Assembly (NCBI GenBank): GCA_016716405.1
Contig: JADJWK010000001.1
Coordinates: 310,001-374,000, forward strand
Source: Candidatus Melainabacteria bacterium
GTDB lineage: Bacteria; Cyanobacteriota; Vampirovibrionia; Obscuribacterales; Obscuribacteraceae
Direction: 5' to 3'
DNA: 64,000 bases
Shown here: positions 51,269 to 59,799 of the stretch, piece by piece
Position numbering within the stretch: the first letter of the stretch is position 1
How the letters are laid out: every line of letters starts with the position of its first letter
Position numbers and translations under genes: made by a program
Notes under the pieces: generated by a model
What the model was told of the DNA's origin: nothing
Databases searched by the model: none
Seen by the model: only the letters and a program-made list of their open reading frames with translations

Positions 51269-51640
51269 ATGTTCACACTCGCATGTATTGCTGCAATCGC
51301 CATTGGAACAGTTTTCGGATACGTATTCAGCTGGTCTGTAAGAAACACCAAACCTTCCATAGCTGAGCTCGGATCCCTGATCGCTACACTATTGGGAGGC
51401 ACGGTCGCCACCACGGTCGGAGAGCTGAGCTGCGCTCATAGCTTGACTCTATATCTATTAGGTCTGGCGGCCGGCTTTTTCCTCTACATGCTCATGATTC
51501 TCTTCAACTGGAGCTACTTTCCAAAGAGCACTTGCATGTCACAGAGGCTTCCGCTGTTTCCTTTCCGCGTTCAGCACATTAGCTCGTACAGCGACGAACC
51601 AGCATCATCTTCCTGTAAGGAAAAAAGGATTCAAAAATAA
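51269..51640 (+). CDS. Small membrane protein, 123 residues
   Basis: AAAGGA lies 7 nt before ATG 51269. Three hydrophobic helices are predicted: LACIAAIAIGTVFGYVF, ELGSLIATLLGGTVATTV and LTLYLLGLAAGFFLYMLMIL. The last third is soluble, with Cys and Ser. No known domain. It stands alone between the LysM gene and a soluble orphan. Confidence 0.6.
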   Translation: MFTLACIAAIAIGTVFGYVFSWSVRNTKPSIAELGSLIATLLGGTVATTVGELSCAHSLTLYLLGLAAGFFLYMLMILFNWSYFPKSTCMSQRLPLFPFRVQHISSYSDEPASSSCKEKRIQK

Positions 51641-51747
51641 GGATTCGATAATCCGGGCGAGCTCCTCGAGACCTTCGCTCCGCCGTGGCGCCGGCCTGGT
51701 TAAAAATGACGCGGTGCTTTCACAATCCAATAAGCAAGAGGCTAGGT

Positions 51748-52146
51748 ATGAATGAGTCAAACGACTTCTGCTTGCAATATATGCTCTGCCAAAAAGCTAG
51801 AGCGTCTGTAAAAGCGTTAAGCGACACCAACCGGGAATTTACCGCAACCATTGCCGAATATACAGAAACACTCAATAAGGCTATTGATGCCAAACTCGCC
51901 TATCTAGATGGGCGGATCCTGGCTTCCGATCTGGAGAAGCACCGGATGTCCGCGGAAATCGTCAGAGATGCCGCCCGGGATATCTGCCGAACTGGCGCTC
52001 CACCGGATAGGATTCAACATCTTGCAAAGGCACTGAGATATTCGGCAGAAGCTGCTGTCTGTGCTGTATCAGTAAATATGGCTCCGCCTGTCGATGATCC
52101 TGAAATTGAGGCAATGCTTGATGATTTTCTCTTGAATGGAAGGTAA
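51748..52146 (+). CDS. Hypothetical helical protein, 132 residues
   Basis: The start is ATG 51748 with GAGG upstream; an upstream in-frame start at 51685 has no site. The sequence is all-helical and hydrophilic (REFTATIAEYTETLNKAIDAK; RILASDLEKHRMSAEIVRDA), with an acidic C-terminus (DDPEIEAMLDDFL). No domain is recognised. An inverted repeat without a T-tract follows. Confidence 0.6.
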   Translation: MNESNDFCLQYMLCQKARASVKALSDTNREFTATIAEYTETLNKAIDAKLAYLDGRILASDLEKHRMSAEIVRDAARDICRTGAPPDRIQHLAKALRYSAEAAVCAVSVNMAPPVDDPEIEAMLDDFLLNGR

Positions 52147-52156
52147 ATCTGATTCA

Positions 52157-52197
52157 GCCGGAGAGGCTCAAAAGCCCATGGCATGGGACTCTCCGGC
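52157..52197 (+). terminator. Hairpin after the gene at 51748-52146, weak terminator
   Basis: A perfect 9-bp stem (52157-52165 with 52189-52197) with an inner palindrome. No T-tract follows. Confidence 0.4.
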
Positions 52198-52276
52198 AAT
52201 ATCAAGTTGCACCCATACCTATTATCGAGGCTCGTACTCTCCTTTTTAATATTTTCAACCGGAGGACCAACAGAGC

Positions 52277-52314
52277 GAGGAAGAGGAGGAGAAACAGTGC
52301 CCCTCCTCTTCCTC
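52277..52314. repeat. 13-bp inverted repeat between converging genes
   Basis: GAGGAAGAGGAGG (52277-52289) pairs perfectly with 52302-52314. No T-tract follows on either strand, so the role in termination is uncertain. Confidence 0.5.
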
Positions 52315-52324
52315 GAATCTCTAT

Positions 52325-52612
52325 TCACACATAAAAATAGCCGAGAGCCAGGGACGCAATTCCCTCGGTCAGGACCACCAGAGACAGCGAATCGATGAAT
52401 GGTGCCGCAATAATTGCCACGGACGCCAAGGCGCATAGCAGAAATGAGCTACCCTTTCCCATGGCGGACCTCGACAACCCCAATTCCATACCAACTCTCA
52501 CTCCTGTCCCGATAACCACCAGGAGCAGAATGATCGCGACGGTCAAATTTTCCAACTGCATACCAACCATGGCCAGTGACATGACACCGATGAAGGACAT
52601 CATAGCGAACAT
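52325..52612 (-). CDS. Small membrane protein, 95 residues
   Basis: AAAGGAG lies 7 nt before ATG 52612. Almost the whole protein is hydrophobic, with three helices (MMSFIGVMSLAMVG, TVAIILLLVVIGTGVRVGM, LLCALASVAIIAAPFI). No domain is recognised. It is 15 bp downstream of the ChaN-like gene on the same strand and is probably co-transcribed. Confidence 0.6.
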   Translation of the reverse strand: MFAMMSFIGVMSLAMVGMQLENLTVAIILLLVVIGTGVRVGMELGLSRSAMGKGSSFLLCALASVAIIAAPFIDSLSLVVLTEGIASLALGYFYV

Positions 52613-52627
52613 ACTGATTCTCCTTTC

Positions 52628-53506
52628 TCAGTCGCGTTTGAGAATTATCTTCTTCACATCTTCGGTCTGCGGAAGATGCAGACTGTAATCGACATCAGTC
52701 TTCTCTGTCTTGTTCCTCTTCACGATGAAGCGTTTCTTTTGAAGATTGCCGTGACGCGCCGCTTCGGTGATGATGCTGTCGTAGAACATTTCGCCGCCCT
52801 CAAAGGCTATGGTCTCACTGGCGATACCTTTTGCCGTCAGCCTGCTTTGCACCGGCGGCGTGACAGCAAGCGGAGAGATATGACCTTCTCCGATCAGAGC
52901 GATCAGCTTGTCCCCGGGGCGCGATTCCAACACTTCTCTCATCACGGCAATCCAGTACTCTTCCCTGCGATCGCGAGCCTGTCGTTGCAGCTCCTGCCAG
53001 TTGGCCGCTGCCAGATCCACGCGCTCGCGGTCGTTGTCTAAGAAGACTACTTCCATTCCCAGGGACAGGGCGGTATCGATGAGTCTGATATATGATTCCG
53101 GGCTGTGTTGCCAGATCCTGTCGATTTGATTCTTCAGATCCTCTCTTTTTACACTCCCCTCTTTGTATTGCCGGATGAGGTCCTGTCTCGATGCCGGCAT
53201 GGCCTCGAGTGCCAGCACGTTAAAGCCGATCTTTCGAAGATCAGGGAGGGTAGCAATCAGCTCATTGCGATGAGCGCCGCTCAGGTGCACTTCGCCAAAT
53301 GCCAGCACTCTTGTCGACGGATCCAGGATGGCAGCATAGTCGATTGTCTCGCATCCCCGCGCTATCAGACAATCGGTGACAGCTTCGACAGTGCTAAAGG
53401 TACAGCCTGAGAGGCTCTCCGGATCAGGACCGGCAAAATCCTTGCCAGTCAGGACCAAGAGCCCGAAGACAAATATAACGACAACCAAGAGTTTTTCTGG
53501 ATTCAT
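52628..53506 (-). CDS. Secreted ChaN/TraB-superfamily-like protein
   Basis: This is 292 residues with GGAGGAG upstream. A signal peptide or membrane anchor lies at 1-22 (LLVVVIFVFGLLVLTG). The mature part resembles the EreA/ChaN fold: LAFGEVHLSGAHRN (Gly71-Glu72-Val73-His74) and, near the end, LIALIGEGHISP (206-209), the paired GE-H motifs of that fold. VLALEAMPASRQ between them is also typical. Members bind haem or act as peptidases; the exact role here is unclear. A membrane protein follows, and a soluble orphan precedes it. Confidence 0.7.
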   Translation of the reverse strand: MNPEKLLVVVIFVFGLLVLTGKDFAGPDPESLSGCTFSTVEAVTDCLIARGCETIDYAAILDPSTRVLAFGEVHLSGAHRNELIATLPDLRKIGFNVLALEAMPASRQDLIRQYKEGSVKREDLKNQIDRIWQHSPESYIRLIDTALSLGMEVVFLDNDRERVDLAAANWQELQRQARDRREEYWIAVMREVLESRPGDKLIALIGEGHISPLAVTPPVQSRLTAKGIASETIAFEGGEMFYDSIITEAARHGNLQKKRFIVKRNKTEKTDVDYSLHLPQTEDVKKIILKRD

Positions 53507-53577
53507 AAGCTATTCTCCTCCAATATGTTGAGGGAGAGCCGGAATTCCTTAGACCGGACTCCCTTAGAGGCTGGTCG

Positions 53578-54165
53578 TCACGGTACTTCGCGCCGCCAGT
53601 ACAACACTGGTGCGGGTACATCCACGAACGTCTCTCCAGTGTAAATCAGAGTGCGCGTCTCCTTCGTAATAGAGAGCGTGCCGCCTTGCCCGACCGACTT
53701 GGTCCAGCCGATCAAGATTTCGTCACCGATGTCGACTCGTACAAGCATAGCCTGGCATCGCGTCAGCCCCTCGGCTCCGAAGCGCTTGACCCCGGCAAGG
53801 ATAATGTTTTTCGGATCCACATGGTAAAAAACGTTGGTTATACCGCTGTTAAGCTTAGTCTGACTGTGCCACCAGCAGCGCGGATCGAGAAGCACGAGCG
53901 CCACCTTGTCTGCCGGTGCCCTCTTCGCGCTATCCGCATCTTCCGGCCGCAAATCGATTGAGCCATTGCTTATCCTGGCAGATGCGCGATAAATGCGCAG
54001 TGGCTCCCGATCTATTGGTGTGATGCACTGTGCGATAAGAGGCTCTGACACTCCAACCAGCGTTGCGCCATCATCGATGGCAATCACAGCGGTATCCTTC
54101 GTGCCCTGCACATCGAATCCTTCCTTCACGTAACCGTCTCCGAAGATGGTAAATAATCGTGCCAT
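53578..54165 (-). CDS. Hypothetical protein, 195 residues
   Basis: AAAGGA lies before ATG 54165. The sequence is mostly beta (FDVQGTKDTAVIAIDDGATL, KNIILAGVKRFGAEGLTRCQ, LVRVDIGDEILIGW) with one central Trp-rich part (PRCWWHSQTK). No signal peptide and no known domain. It lies between the FolD-like and ChaN-like genes on the same strand. Confidence 0.6.
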   Translation of the reverse strand: MARLFTIFGDGYVKEGFDVQGTKDTAVIAIDDGATLVGVSEPLIAQCITPIDREPLRIYRASARISNGSIDLRPEDADSAKRAPADKVALVLLDPRCWWHSQTKLNSGITNVFYHVDPKNIILAGVKRFGAEGLTRCQAMLVRVDIGDEILIGWTKSVGQGGTLSITKETRTLIYTGETFVDVPAPVLYWRREVP

Positions 54166-54309
54166 GTTTTTTCCTTTCTTCCGAATTCAAAAAGTCTGTC
54201 TACGGGTCGACTGCCCACCGATCCGGGGGCACATCCGTTGAGATACGATCAGGTCAAAACCTATTCCATGTTTGATCCTCCTTTTGACCCTCCTGTTTCG
54301 AGCCCCCAG

Positions 54310-55233
54310 CTAAAGCGATTTCAGACAGAGCTTCGCCGTGTTATCGAGGAGAATCGACGTGGTAACAGGTCCGACACCACCAGGTACTGGTGTTATCAGT
54401 GATACCTTGTCAATCAATTGCTCGGTCGCCACACAGCCTCTGACACTGCCGGCATCGTCTCTAATTATGGCAGCGTCGATGACAATCTGTCCGCGACCGA
54501 CATGCTCGCGCGTGATAACTCCCGGCGCACCGACGGCGGCGACCAGAATGTCCTTTTCGCGGGTGTGCCTCGACAGATCCACTGTCTGCCTGTTGCACAG
54601 CGTCACCGTGGCGCCATCGTATGCGAGCAGCTGGGAAAGTGGCAGCCCGATGACGGGGCTAGAATTGACGATAGCAACTGTCTTGCCGCTCAGGTTGTCA
54701 CCTGCGGCCTCCTTGATGAGCAGTCTTATGGCTGAAGGCGTGCACGGCATGACATTGCCCTCTCCGTAGAGAAGCTCCATAGTGGCTACCGCGCTGACTC
54801 CCTCGGCATCTTTCTCGGGACTCAAGCACGCGTGCGCTGCTCGGCGCAACTCTCGATCACGGATCGTCTGAATTAGAATGCCGGCAACTTCCTTCCGATC
54901 GTTCAAACACCGAATCAAGTCGCGCAAGGCGCCCTTGCCGGCGGTCTGAGACAAGCCGAAGACAGAGACGGGCATGCCGATCCTCTTTGCTTGCCGGTCG
55001 ATCTCAATACGATAGATTCGATCGTCAGGATTGTCCCCGACATGCACGACAGCAAGCTCAGGAACATAGTCGATTCGGTGATTCAATTCAGTCATTCTTC
55101 GCCATGTACTGGCGTTTATTCGGCGGGCAACCCGGCTTCCGACAAGCAGCTTTCCTTCATGCTTATTGAGAGCCGATAAGATCCCGCGCGATCTCGCCGT
55201 ACACGTGATTCTAGCTATGGACGCGGGTTTCAT
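54310..55233 (-). CDS. FolD-like protein with altered catalytic site
   Basis: This is 307 residues against about 285 for FolD. The start is ATG 55233 with AAAGGAGG upstream; the longer frame to 55662 is non-coding in character. The FolD scaffold is clear: AVVHVGDNPDDRIY, GILIQTIRD (Gln kept), PEKDAEG, PCTPSAIRLLI, VIGLPLSQLL, DILVAAVGAPGVI and TPVPGGVGPVTTSILL. In E. coli FolD Tyr52 and Lys56 act together; here Tyr74 is kept but Lys56 is replaced by Ile78, Asp121 by Glu, and the GxS of the dinucleotide motif reads NSS. Methylene-THF dehydrogenase activity is therefore doubtful. It could be a paralogue with a new task. No other folate gene is near. Confidence 0.8.
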   Translation of the reverse strand: MKPASIARITCTARSRGILSALNKHEGKLLVGSRVARRINASTWRRMTELNHRIDYVPELAVVHVGDNPDDRIYRIEIDRQAKRIGMPVSVFGLSQTAGKGALRDLIRCLNDRKEVAGILIQTIRDRELRRAAHACLSPEKDAEGVSAVATMELLYGEGNVMPCTPSAIRLLIKEAAGDNLSGKTVAIVNSSPVIGLPLSQLLAYDGATVTLCNRQTVDLSRHTREKDILVAAVGAPGVITREHVGRGQIVIDAAIIRDDAGSVRGCVATEQLIDKVSLITPVPGGVGPVTTSILLDNTAKLCLKSL

Positions 55234-55587
55234 TGCAACCTCCTTTCCGCAGCTGAAGATAAACGGAAGTCCCCATCCAGCAAGCAACTGGATTGAAAAC
55301 AGATAACTCGAGCAATAGAGCCGGTTTCTAGAGAGCGCTATGATTCTTCCTTTCAGCCGGTAGTCAAGATGACACAATGACCCTATACCTGCAATGACGA
55401 AATGAGCAATGGTCTCTAGTCGCTCTCCGGATGATTTGCGCTTCAGCGAAGCGAAACTGGACCGATCTCTCGCGCTGGCTGTTGCAGTCCAGTGCCATTG
55501 GCCGCCGCCGATACGTGTCGACTTACCACTGGCGAAACTGTACGCGGTATGATCAACCAGTCTCGGCCGGCCCTCACCAGGACCCTC

Positions 55588-57054
55588 ATGAAAGCAATGA
55601 GTCTGTCGATATCCATAGATCCTGCAAGTAGCGAGCCCGTTTTTCGCCAGCTTGCCAGTCAATTGAAGATGGCGATCGAAAGCCTTTCATTACGGCCAGG
55701 GGAGCTCCTTCCCTCTACGAGGGAGCTTTGCGAGTCGCTTGCCTTATCCAGGACAACCGTCGTCAGGTGCTACGAGGAGCTCTTGTCGCAAGGGTATCTC
55801 GAAGCCGTAGACGGTGTCGGCACTTTCGTAAGCCAGAGAATTCCTTCTCTGCCGCAGCACTGGACTGCCTCGGTGCAAACCCCTTTTTCCATTTCCAGCT
55901 ACGCCAGGCAGCTGCTCGCGAAGAATCCTCGCAAACTGTTTGCTCACGACTGGCCCGAGCTCAACTTCGGATGTGCCCCAGCCGGCGAGCTGCCGATAAA
56001 GAAGTGGCGACAGCTCCTTCTAGAGCACTCTCGCAACCTGGGTGCCTCTTCTCTCGACTACAACCAGGAGCCTTTCGGCTATCTTCCTCTCCGCAAGGCC
56101 TTATGCAAGTATCTGGCTAGATCCAGATCGGTACGATGTACAGCCGATCAGATCATTGTCTTTCCTTCGTCGCTATATGCATTGCATCTGGTATCACAGA
56201 TGCTCATAGATAGAGATGACCTGGTTGCCATGTCCGCCCCGGGTTTTCCTTACGCCCGCCATACCTTCGTTGAAGCCGGGGCAAGGCTCGCCGCCATTCC
56301 GGTGGACGTATCCGGGCTCGATATAAGTCACCTGGAGAAACTGGAAACAGCTCCCAGGATGATTTATCTAAATCCTTCTCATCACCAGCCATGGGGCTAC
56401 ATGCTTTCGATCCAGCGCCGTCAGGAGATTCTCGATTACGCCGCCAGGAACGGGACCTTGCTTATCGAAGACGATCTGGATTGCAACTATCGCTATTCGG
56501 GACGAACAGCACCCTGCCTTCAAGGTCTCTCGGACCGACAGAACACGATCTATGCCGGAAGCTTCTGGCAAACACTCTATCCCCTGGTCAACGTCGGATA
56601 CCTTGTGATTCCCGAAAATCTTGCCGGGCTTTTCACGCATGCCTGGCATTTGCTCTATCACACTTTTCATACTCAAATCCCGCTCCTCGACCAGCTTGCT
56701 CTCACAGACTTGATCGAAGGCGGATTCCTAGAGCGTCATATTAGAAAGACTGAAAAGGTCTATGCCCGCCGAATGCAGGCTCTGGTCCGAGCCATCACCG
56801 CCAACCTGGGCAGAGTCGTGAAAGTCTATTCGGAGCCCTCCGGTATGCACCTGACAGTCAGGTTCGATAAGAATCTCAGCGATCTCGAGCTACGAGAATG
56901 CGCTCTGGGATCCAATTTCCCCCTGGTGAGCACGGCCGCCCATTACGCTGAAGAACCCCTTGAGCGTGAATTCATCGTGCCCTTCGCCCACCTCGAAGAG
57001 GAAGAGATAGACATCAGGGTATCCGGATTCTCAGAACTTCTAGAGGGCCGGTAG
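55588..57054 (+). CDS. MocR-type regulator lacking the PLP lysine (Gln328)
   Basis: This is 488 residues. The start is ATG 55588 with AGGA 5 nt upstream; in-frame starts at 55492 and 55549 lack sites. The winged helix lies at about 15-85 (PVFRQLASQLKMAIESLSLR, LPSTRELCESLALSRTTVVR). The aminotransferase-like domain has LNPSHHQPWG and the aspartate segment LIEDDLDCNY, but the lysine motif reads YAGSFWQTLYP, with Gln328 at the lysine position. It is divergent from the FolD-like gene (355 bp between starts) and may control it. It is the second PLP-lysine-free MocR protein here. Confidence 0.85.
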   Translation: MKAMSLSISIDPASSEPVFRQLASQLKMAIESLSLRPGELLPSTRELCESLALSRTTVVRCYEELLSQGYLEAVDGVGTFVSQRIPSLPQHWTASVQTPFSISSYARQLLAKNPRKLFAHDWPELNFGCAPAGELPIKKWRQLLLEHSRNLGASSLDYNQEPFGYLPLRKALCKYLARSRSVRCTADQIIVFPSSLYALHLVSQMLIDRDDLVAMSAPGFPYARHTFVEAGARLAAIPVDVSGLDISHLEKLETAPRMIYLNPSHHQPWGYMLSIQRRQEILDYAARNGTLLIEDDLDCNYRYSGRTAPCLQGLSDRQNTIYAGSFWQTLYPLVNVGYLVIPENLAGLFTHAWHLLYHTFHTQIPLLDQLALTDLIEGGFLERHIRKTEKVYARRMQALVRAITANLGRVVKVYSEPSGMHLTVRFDKNLSDLELRECALGSNFPLVSTAAHYAEEPLEREFIVPFAHLEEEEIDIRVSGFSELLEGR

Positions 57055-57469
57055 TCCATTTGCAGTCAGTCCGCTGCTAGCTCGCCAATCAAAACAATTT
57101 CCTCTGGTGGAAGATCGCCGCTTACCGCGTAGATCGACTATTCCCCACCTACTTGCATCACCGAGATCAAATCTATAGGTTGACCGTATTGGTTTGCTCA
57201 TTAACTAGCTGGTTAATCCAAGACAAGCACAAACGACCAAAAAGCTTTATGCAAACATACAGTGCCAGATTAATCCGGATCGAGTGATTATCGACTGCAC
57301 TCGAGCGAATTTTAACGCGACTGAAACAACGATCAGCACTCTCATATTCATTTCTATATTCCAATTGTCGAGTTTCTGTCGCAACGTGACTTCGACCGGC
57401 CCCCCGATGATGCCGTCGAGGTCGAAGTGAGCTCCAGCGGGATGCTCACGCTAAGGGAGAGGAGGAAAC
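57055..57469. other. Intergenic region with an operator-like palindrome, 415 bp
   Basis: AT-rich sequence lies at 57165-57365. A palindrome ATTAAC-N6-GTTAAT is at 57200-57217. TTGACC at 57180 is a possible -35 but no good -10 follows at 16-18 nt. The region precedes the FtsH-like operon. Confidence 0.4.
57200..57217. promoter_or_regulatory. Palindrome, possible operator
   Basis: ATTAAC and GTTAAT flank a 6-nt centre (TAGCTG). It lies 253 bp before the FtsH-like start codon, next to a TTGACC hexamer. Confidence 0.3.
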
Positions 57470-59761
57470 ATGATGACAAAGAAACAAAACCTTTTCACTT
57501 TCTTTGGGCTGGCGGTTATCGCGCTTGGCGCCCTGCTCCTGTTCAATGCCGGAGACAGGCATAGCTCAGCCGTCAGAGGCGCAATGCCCGTGCCCATGCC
57601 CAACGCTACTTACGACGGTGCCATCAAGGCGGTTCAGACTGAGGCGGACAAGATCGAGAAAGTGATTCTCATAAAGGACGCTAACGGAACCTCACGACAG
57701 GTACTGGTCGTATTCAAGTCTTCCGTGCAAGCACAGCTTCGAGCTCCTGTTCCAACAGAGGAGCGCGCGAAGCAACTGATCGAGACGTCCCGGAGCTCCG
57801 GTTTGAAAATGGAAACCGAACTGATAGTGGATTCCATTTCGACGGAACAGAAGGACGCACTGAAGAACGCTTCCATCTGGCTGATGGTCATTCAAATCGC
57901 CGTGCCGATAGGCACCGTCATTCTTCTCGTCTGGCTGAGCCGGCGCGAGAGCAGGAGAGCCACTGACGGAGGTGGTTCGCAACCTGCCGGCTACGGCCGC
58001 AACGATGCGCAAAAAATCGGCGACAAAGTATTCGGTCAATGGATCGATCCCAAAGAGATAAAGGGTAACGGCTTTGCCGACGTAGCCGGCGTGCCTGAAG
58101 CAATCATCCAGATGAAAAAGCTGAAGCTTAAGATTGTCGAGCAGGCAAGCATCGTGAAAAAGGTTCGCGACGAAGCCAAGAACACCAAGGCGAACGAGAA
58201 GGCGAAAGCGGACGACCTCATGGAGAGGCTGCAATCGATGACAAAGAGGTCCAGGTTCGGAGGCAAGTTGCCGCAATGCGTTCTGCTCGAAGGTCCTCCG
58301 GGAACAGGCAAGACCTTGCTTGTAACCGCACTGGCGAAGGAATGCGATGTTCCTGTGTTCGTAATCTCCGGTTCCGACTTCGTGGAGATGTACGTCGGGG
58401 TGGGTGCCAGCCGCGTCAGAGAGATGTTTGCAGCAGCCAGGAACAAAAGGCCCTGCTTGATCTTTATCGACGAGCTCGACGCGGTCGGGAGAGCGCGCTC
58501 CTCAGGCAACGGCATGGCGCATCCGGAAGCCGAGCAAACACTCAACCAGATTCTGGTCGAATTGCAAGGATTGAACACCGGCAACCAGAACTTCGGGCTC
58601 TGGATATTCGGCGCCACGAATCGGGTCGATATTCTCGATCCGGCGCTTCTTCGCCCGGGCCGTTTCACCTGGAAGATCAAGGTCAATCCGCCCCATCTCA
58701 ACGGGCGGGTGGATATCTTGAATCTTCACAGCAAGAACCGAGGGGTACCACTGGACAAGAGCGTGGATTTCCAGGCAATCGCAAGCGTCCTGCCCGGTTT
58801 TACCGGGGCGGACCTGGAAAACGTCGTCAACGAGACGGCGCTCTATGCCGAAGAACTGGCCGAGGCTCAAATCGAGAAGATCCGTGCCAATCGAGCCGAT
58901 GTTTCAGAAGATGAAATCAAAGGGCTCATCAAGGAAAACGTCACTCAAGAAGACTTCTTCGAGGGGCTCTTGCGCCATCTCATGGGTGTCAAGACAACAA
59001 TCTCCTTGACCTTCGATCAGATTTTCAATACCGTCGTGCATGAAGCCGGGCACGCACTGGCAGCCGCCTATGAGGGATTCCTGGGCCGAACCGATGCGAT
59101 AGTTCGATTCATAGCAGTCGAGCCGCGCGGCCGATCTGGCGGCTTGACCTTCAAGACGCCACGAAAAGACCAGTTCACCACGACACTCGAAAATGTGGAT
59201 GCTGATGCCGTCTGCGGATTTGGTGGCAGTGCCGCTCAACTCGTCTTTCTGAACACCAAGGACTCAGGTCCAGACAACGACTTCGAAGTAGCGGCGGCCG
59301 GCATACATCGGGCAATCGCGCGATGGTACGGCTCCGAAAAGCTAGGACCCATCTCGCTGGGACAACGCGGTATGACCGGTGTCAGCGAGATGGGTGCAGC
59401 ACAAAAAGATCTGATTGACTCCGAATGCAATCTCAAGACAAAAGTCCTCTACGCGAGAAGCTGGTGGATAATGAAGCTTTTTATCCGCTCGGAAAGTGTA
59501 TGGACGATGTTCTTCGAGTTGCTCGAGCGCAAGATCATGACTGAAAATCGATTTGCGGAGCTGTTCGCCGAGGCAATGCGAGAAGTGGAAGCGCACCCCG
59601 AGTGGGCTGAAGACAGTCTCGACAACCTCTTGAGTCAAGTCAAGAAAGATCCTTACGGCTGGTCGCCCGCGCTCCTGGACGAAGGGCAACGTGCTTACCT
59701 TAATCAACGCATCGAGGAGCTGCGGATGCGTTATCTGGCTCTGGCAGATTCGAGAATCTAG
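57470..59761 (+). CDS. Divergent FtsH-like AAA+ zinc protease
   Basis: This is 763 residues; GGAGG precedes two adjacent ATGs (57470, 57473). The N-terminal helix (9-27), a periplasmic domain and a second helix (about 130-156) give FtsH topology. Walker A is GPPGTGKT (275-282), then SGSDFVEMYVGVGASRVREM, Walker B CLIFIDELDAVG (329-340), and zinc site HEAGH (524-528) with Asp604 as third ligand. Two changes are notable: about 35 extra charged coiled-coil residues (VEQASIVKKVRDEAKNTKAN) between FADVAGVPEAI and Walker A, and the second arginine finger of RPGRFDR is Trp401 (RPGRFTWK). ATP-driven unfolding may be altered. It begins a tight plus-strand cluster. Confidence 0.85.
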   Translation: MMTKKQNLFTFFGLAVIALGALLLFNAGDRHSSAVRGAMPVPMPNATYDGAIKAVQTEADKIEKVILIKDANGTSRQVLVVFKSSVQAQLRAPVPTEERAKQLIETSRSSGLKMETELIVDSISTEQKDALKNASIWLMVIQIAVPIGTVILLVWLSRRESRRATDGGGSQPAGYGRNDAQKIGDKVFGQWIDPKEIKGNGFADVAGVPEAIIQMKKLKLKIVEQASIVKKVRDEAKNTKANEKAKADDLMERLQSMTKRSRFGGKLPQCVLLEGPPGTGKTLLVTALAKECDVPVFVISGSDFVEMYVGVGASRVREMFAAARNKRPCLIFIDELDAVGRARSSGNGMAHPEAEQTLNQILVELQGLNTGNQNFGLWIFGATNRVDILDPALLRPGRFTWKIKVNPPHLNGRVDILNLHSKNRGVPLDKSVDFQAIASVLPGFTGADLENVVNETALYAEELAEAQIEKIRANRADVSEDEIKGLIKENVTQEDFFEGLLRHLMGVKTTISLTFDQIFNTVVHEAGHALAAAYEGFLGRTDAIVRFIAVEPRGRSGGLTFKTPRKDQFTTTLENVDADAVCGFGGSAAQLVFLNTKDSGPDNDFEVAAAGIHRAIARWYGSEKLGPISLGQRGMTGVSEMGAAQKDLIDSECNLKTKVLYARSWWIMKLFIRSESVWTMFFELLERKIMTENRFAELFAEAMREVEAHPEWAEDSLDNLLSQVKKDPYGWSPALLDEGQRAYLNQRIEELRMRYLALADSRI

Positions 59762-59799
59762 ACAACGACCAGTGAGTATGGAGGGAAGGAGGTGGCAAT

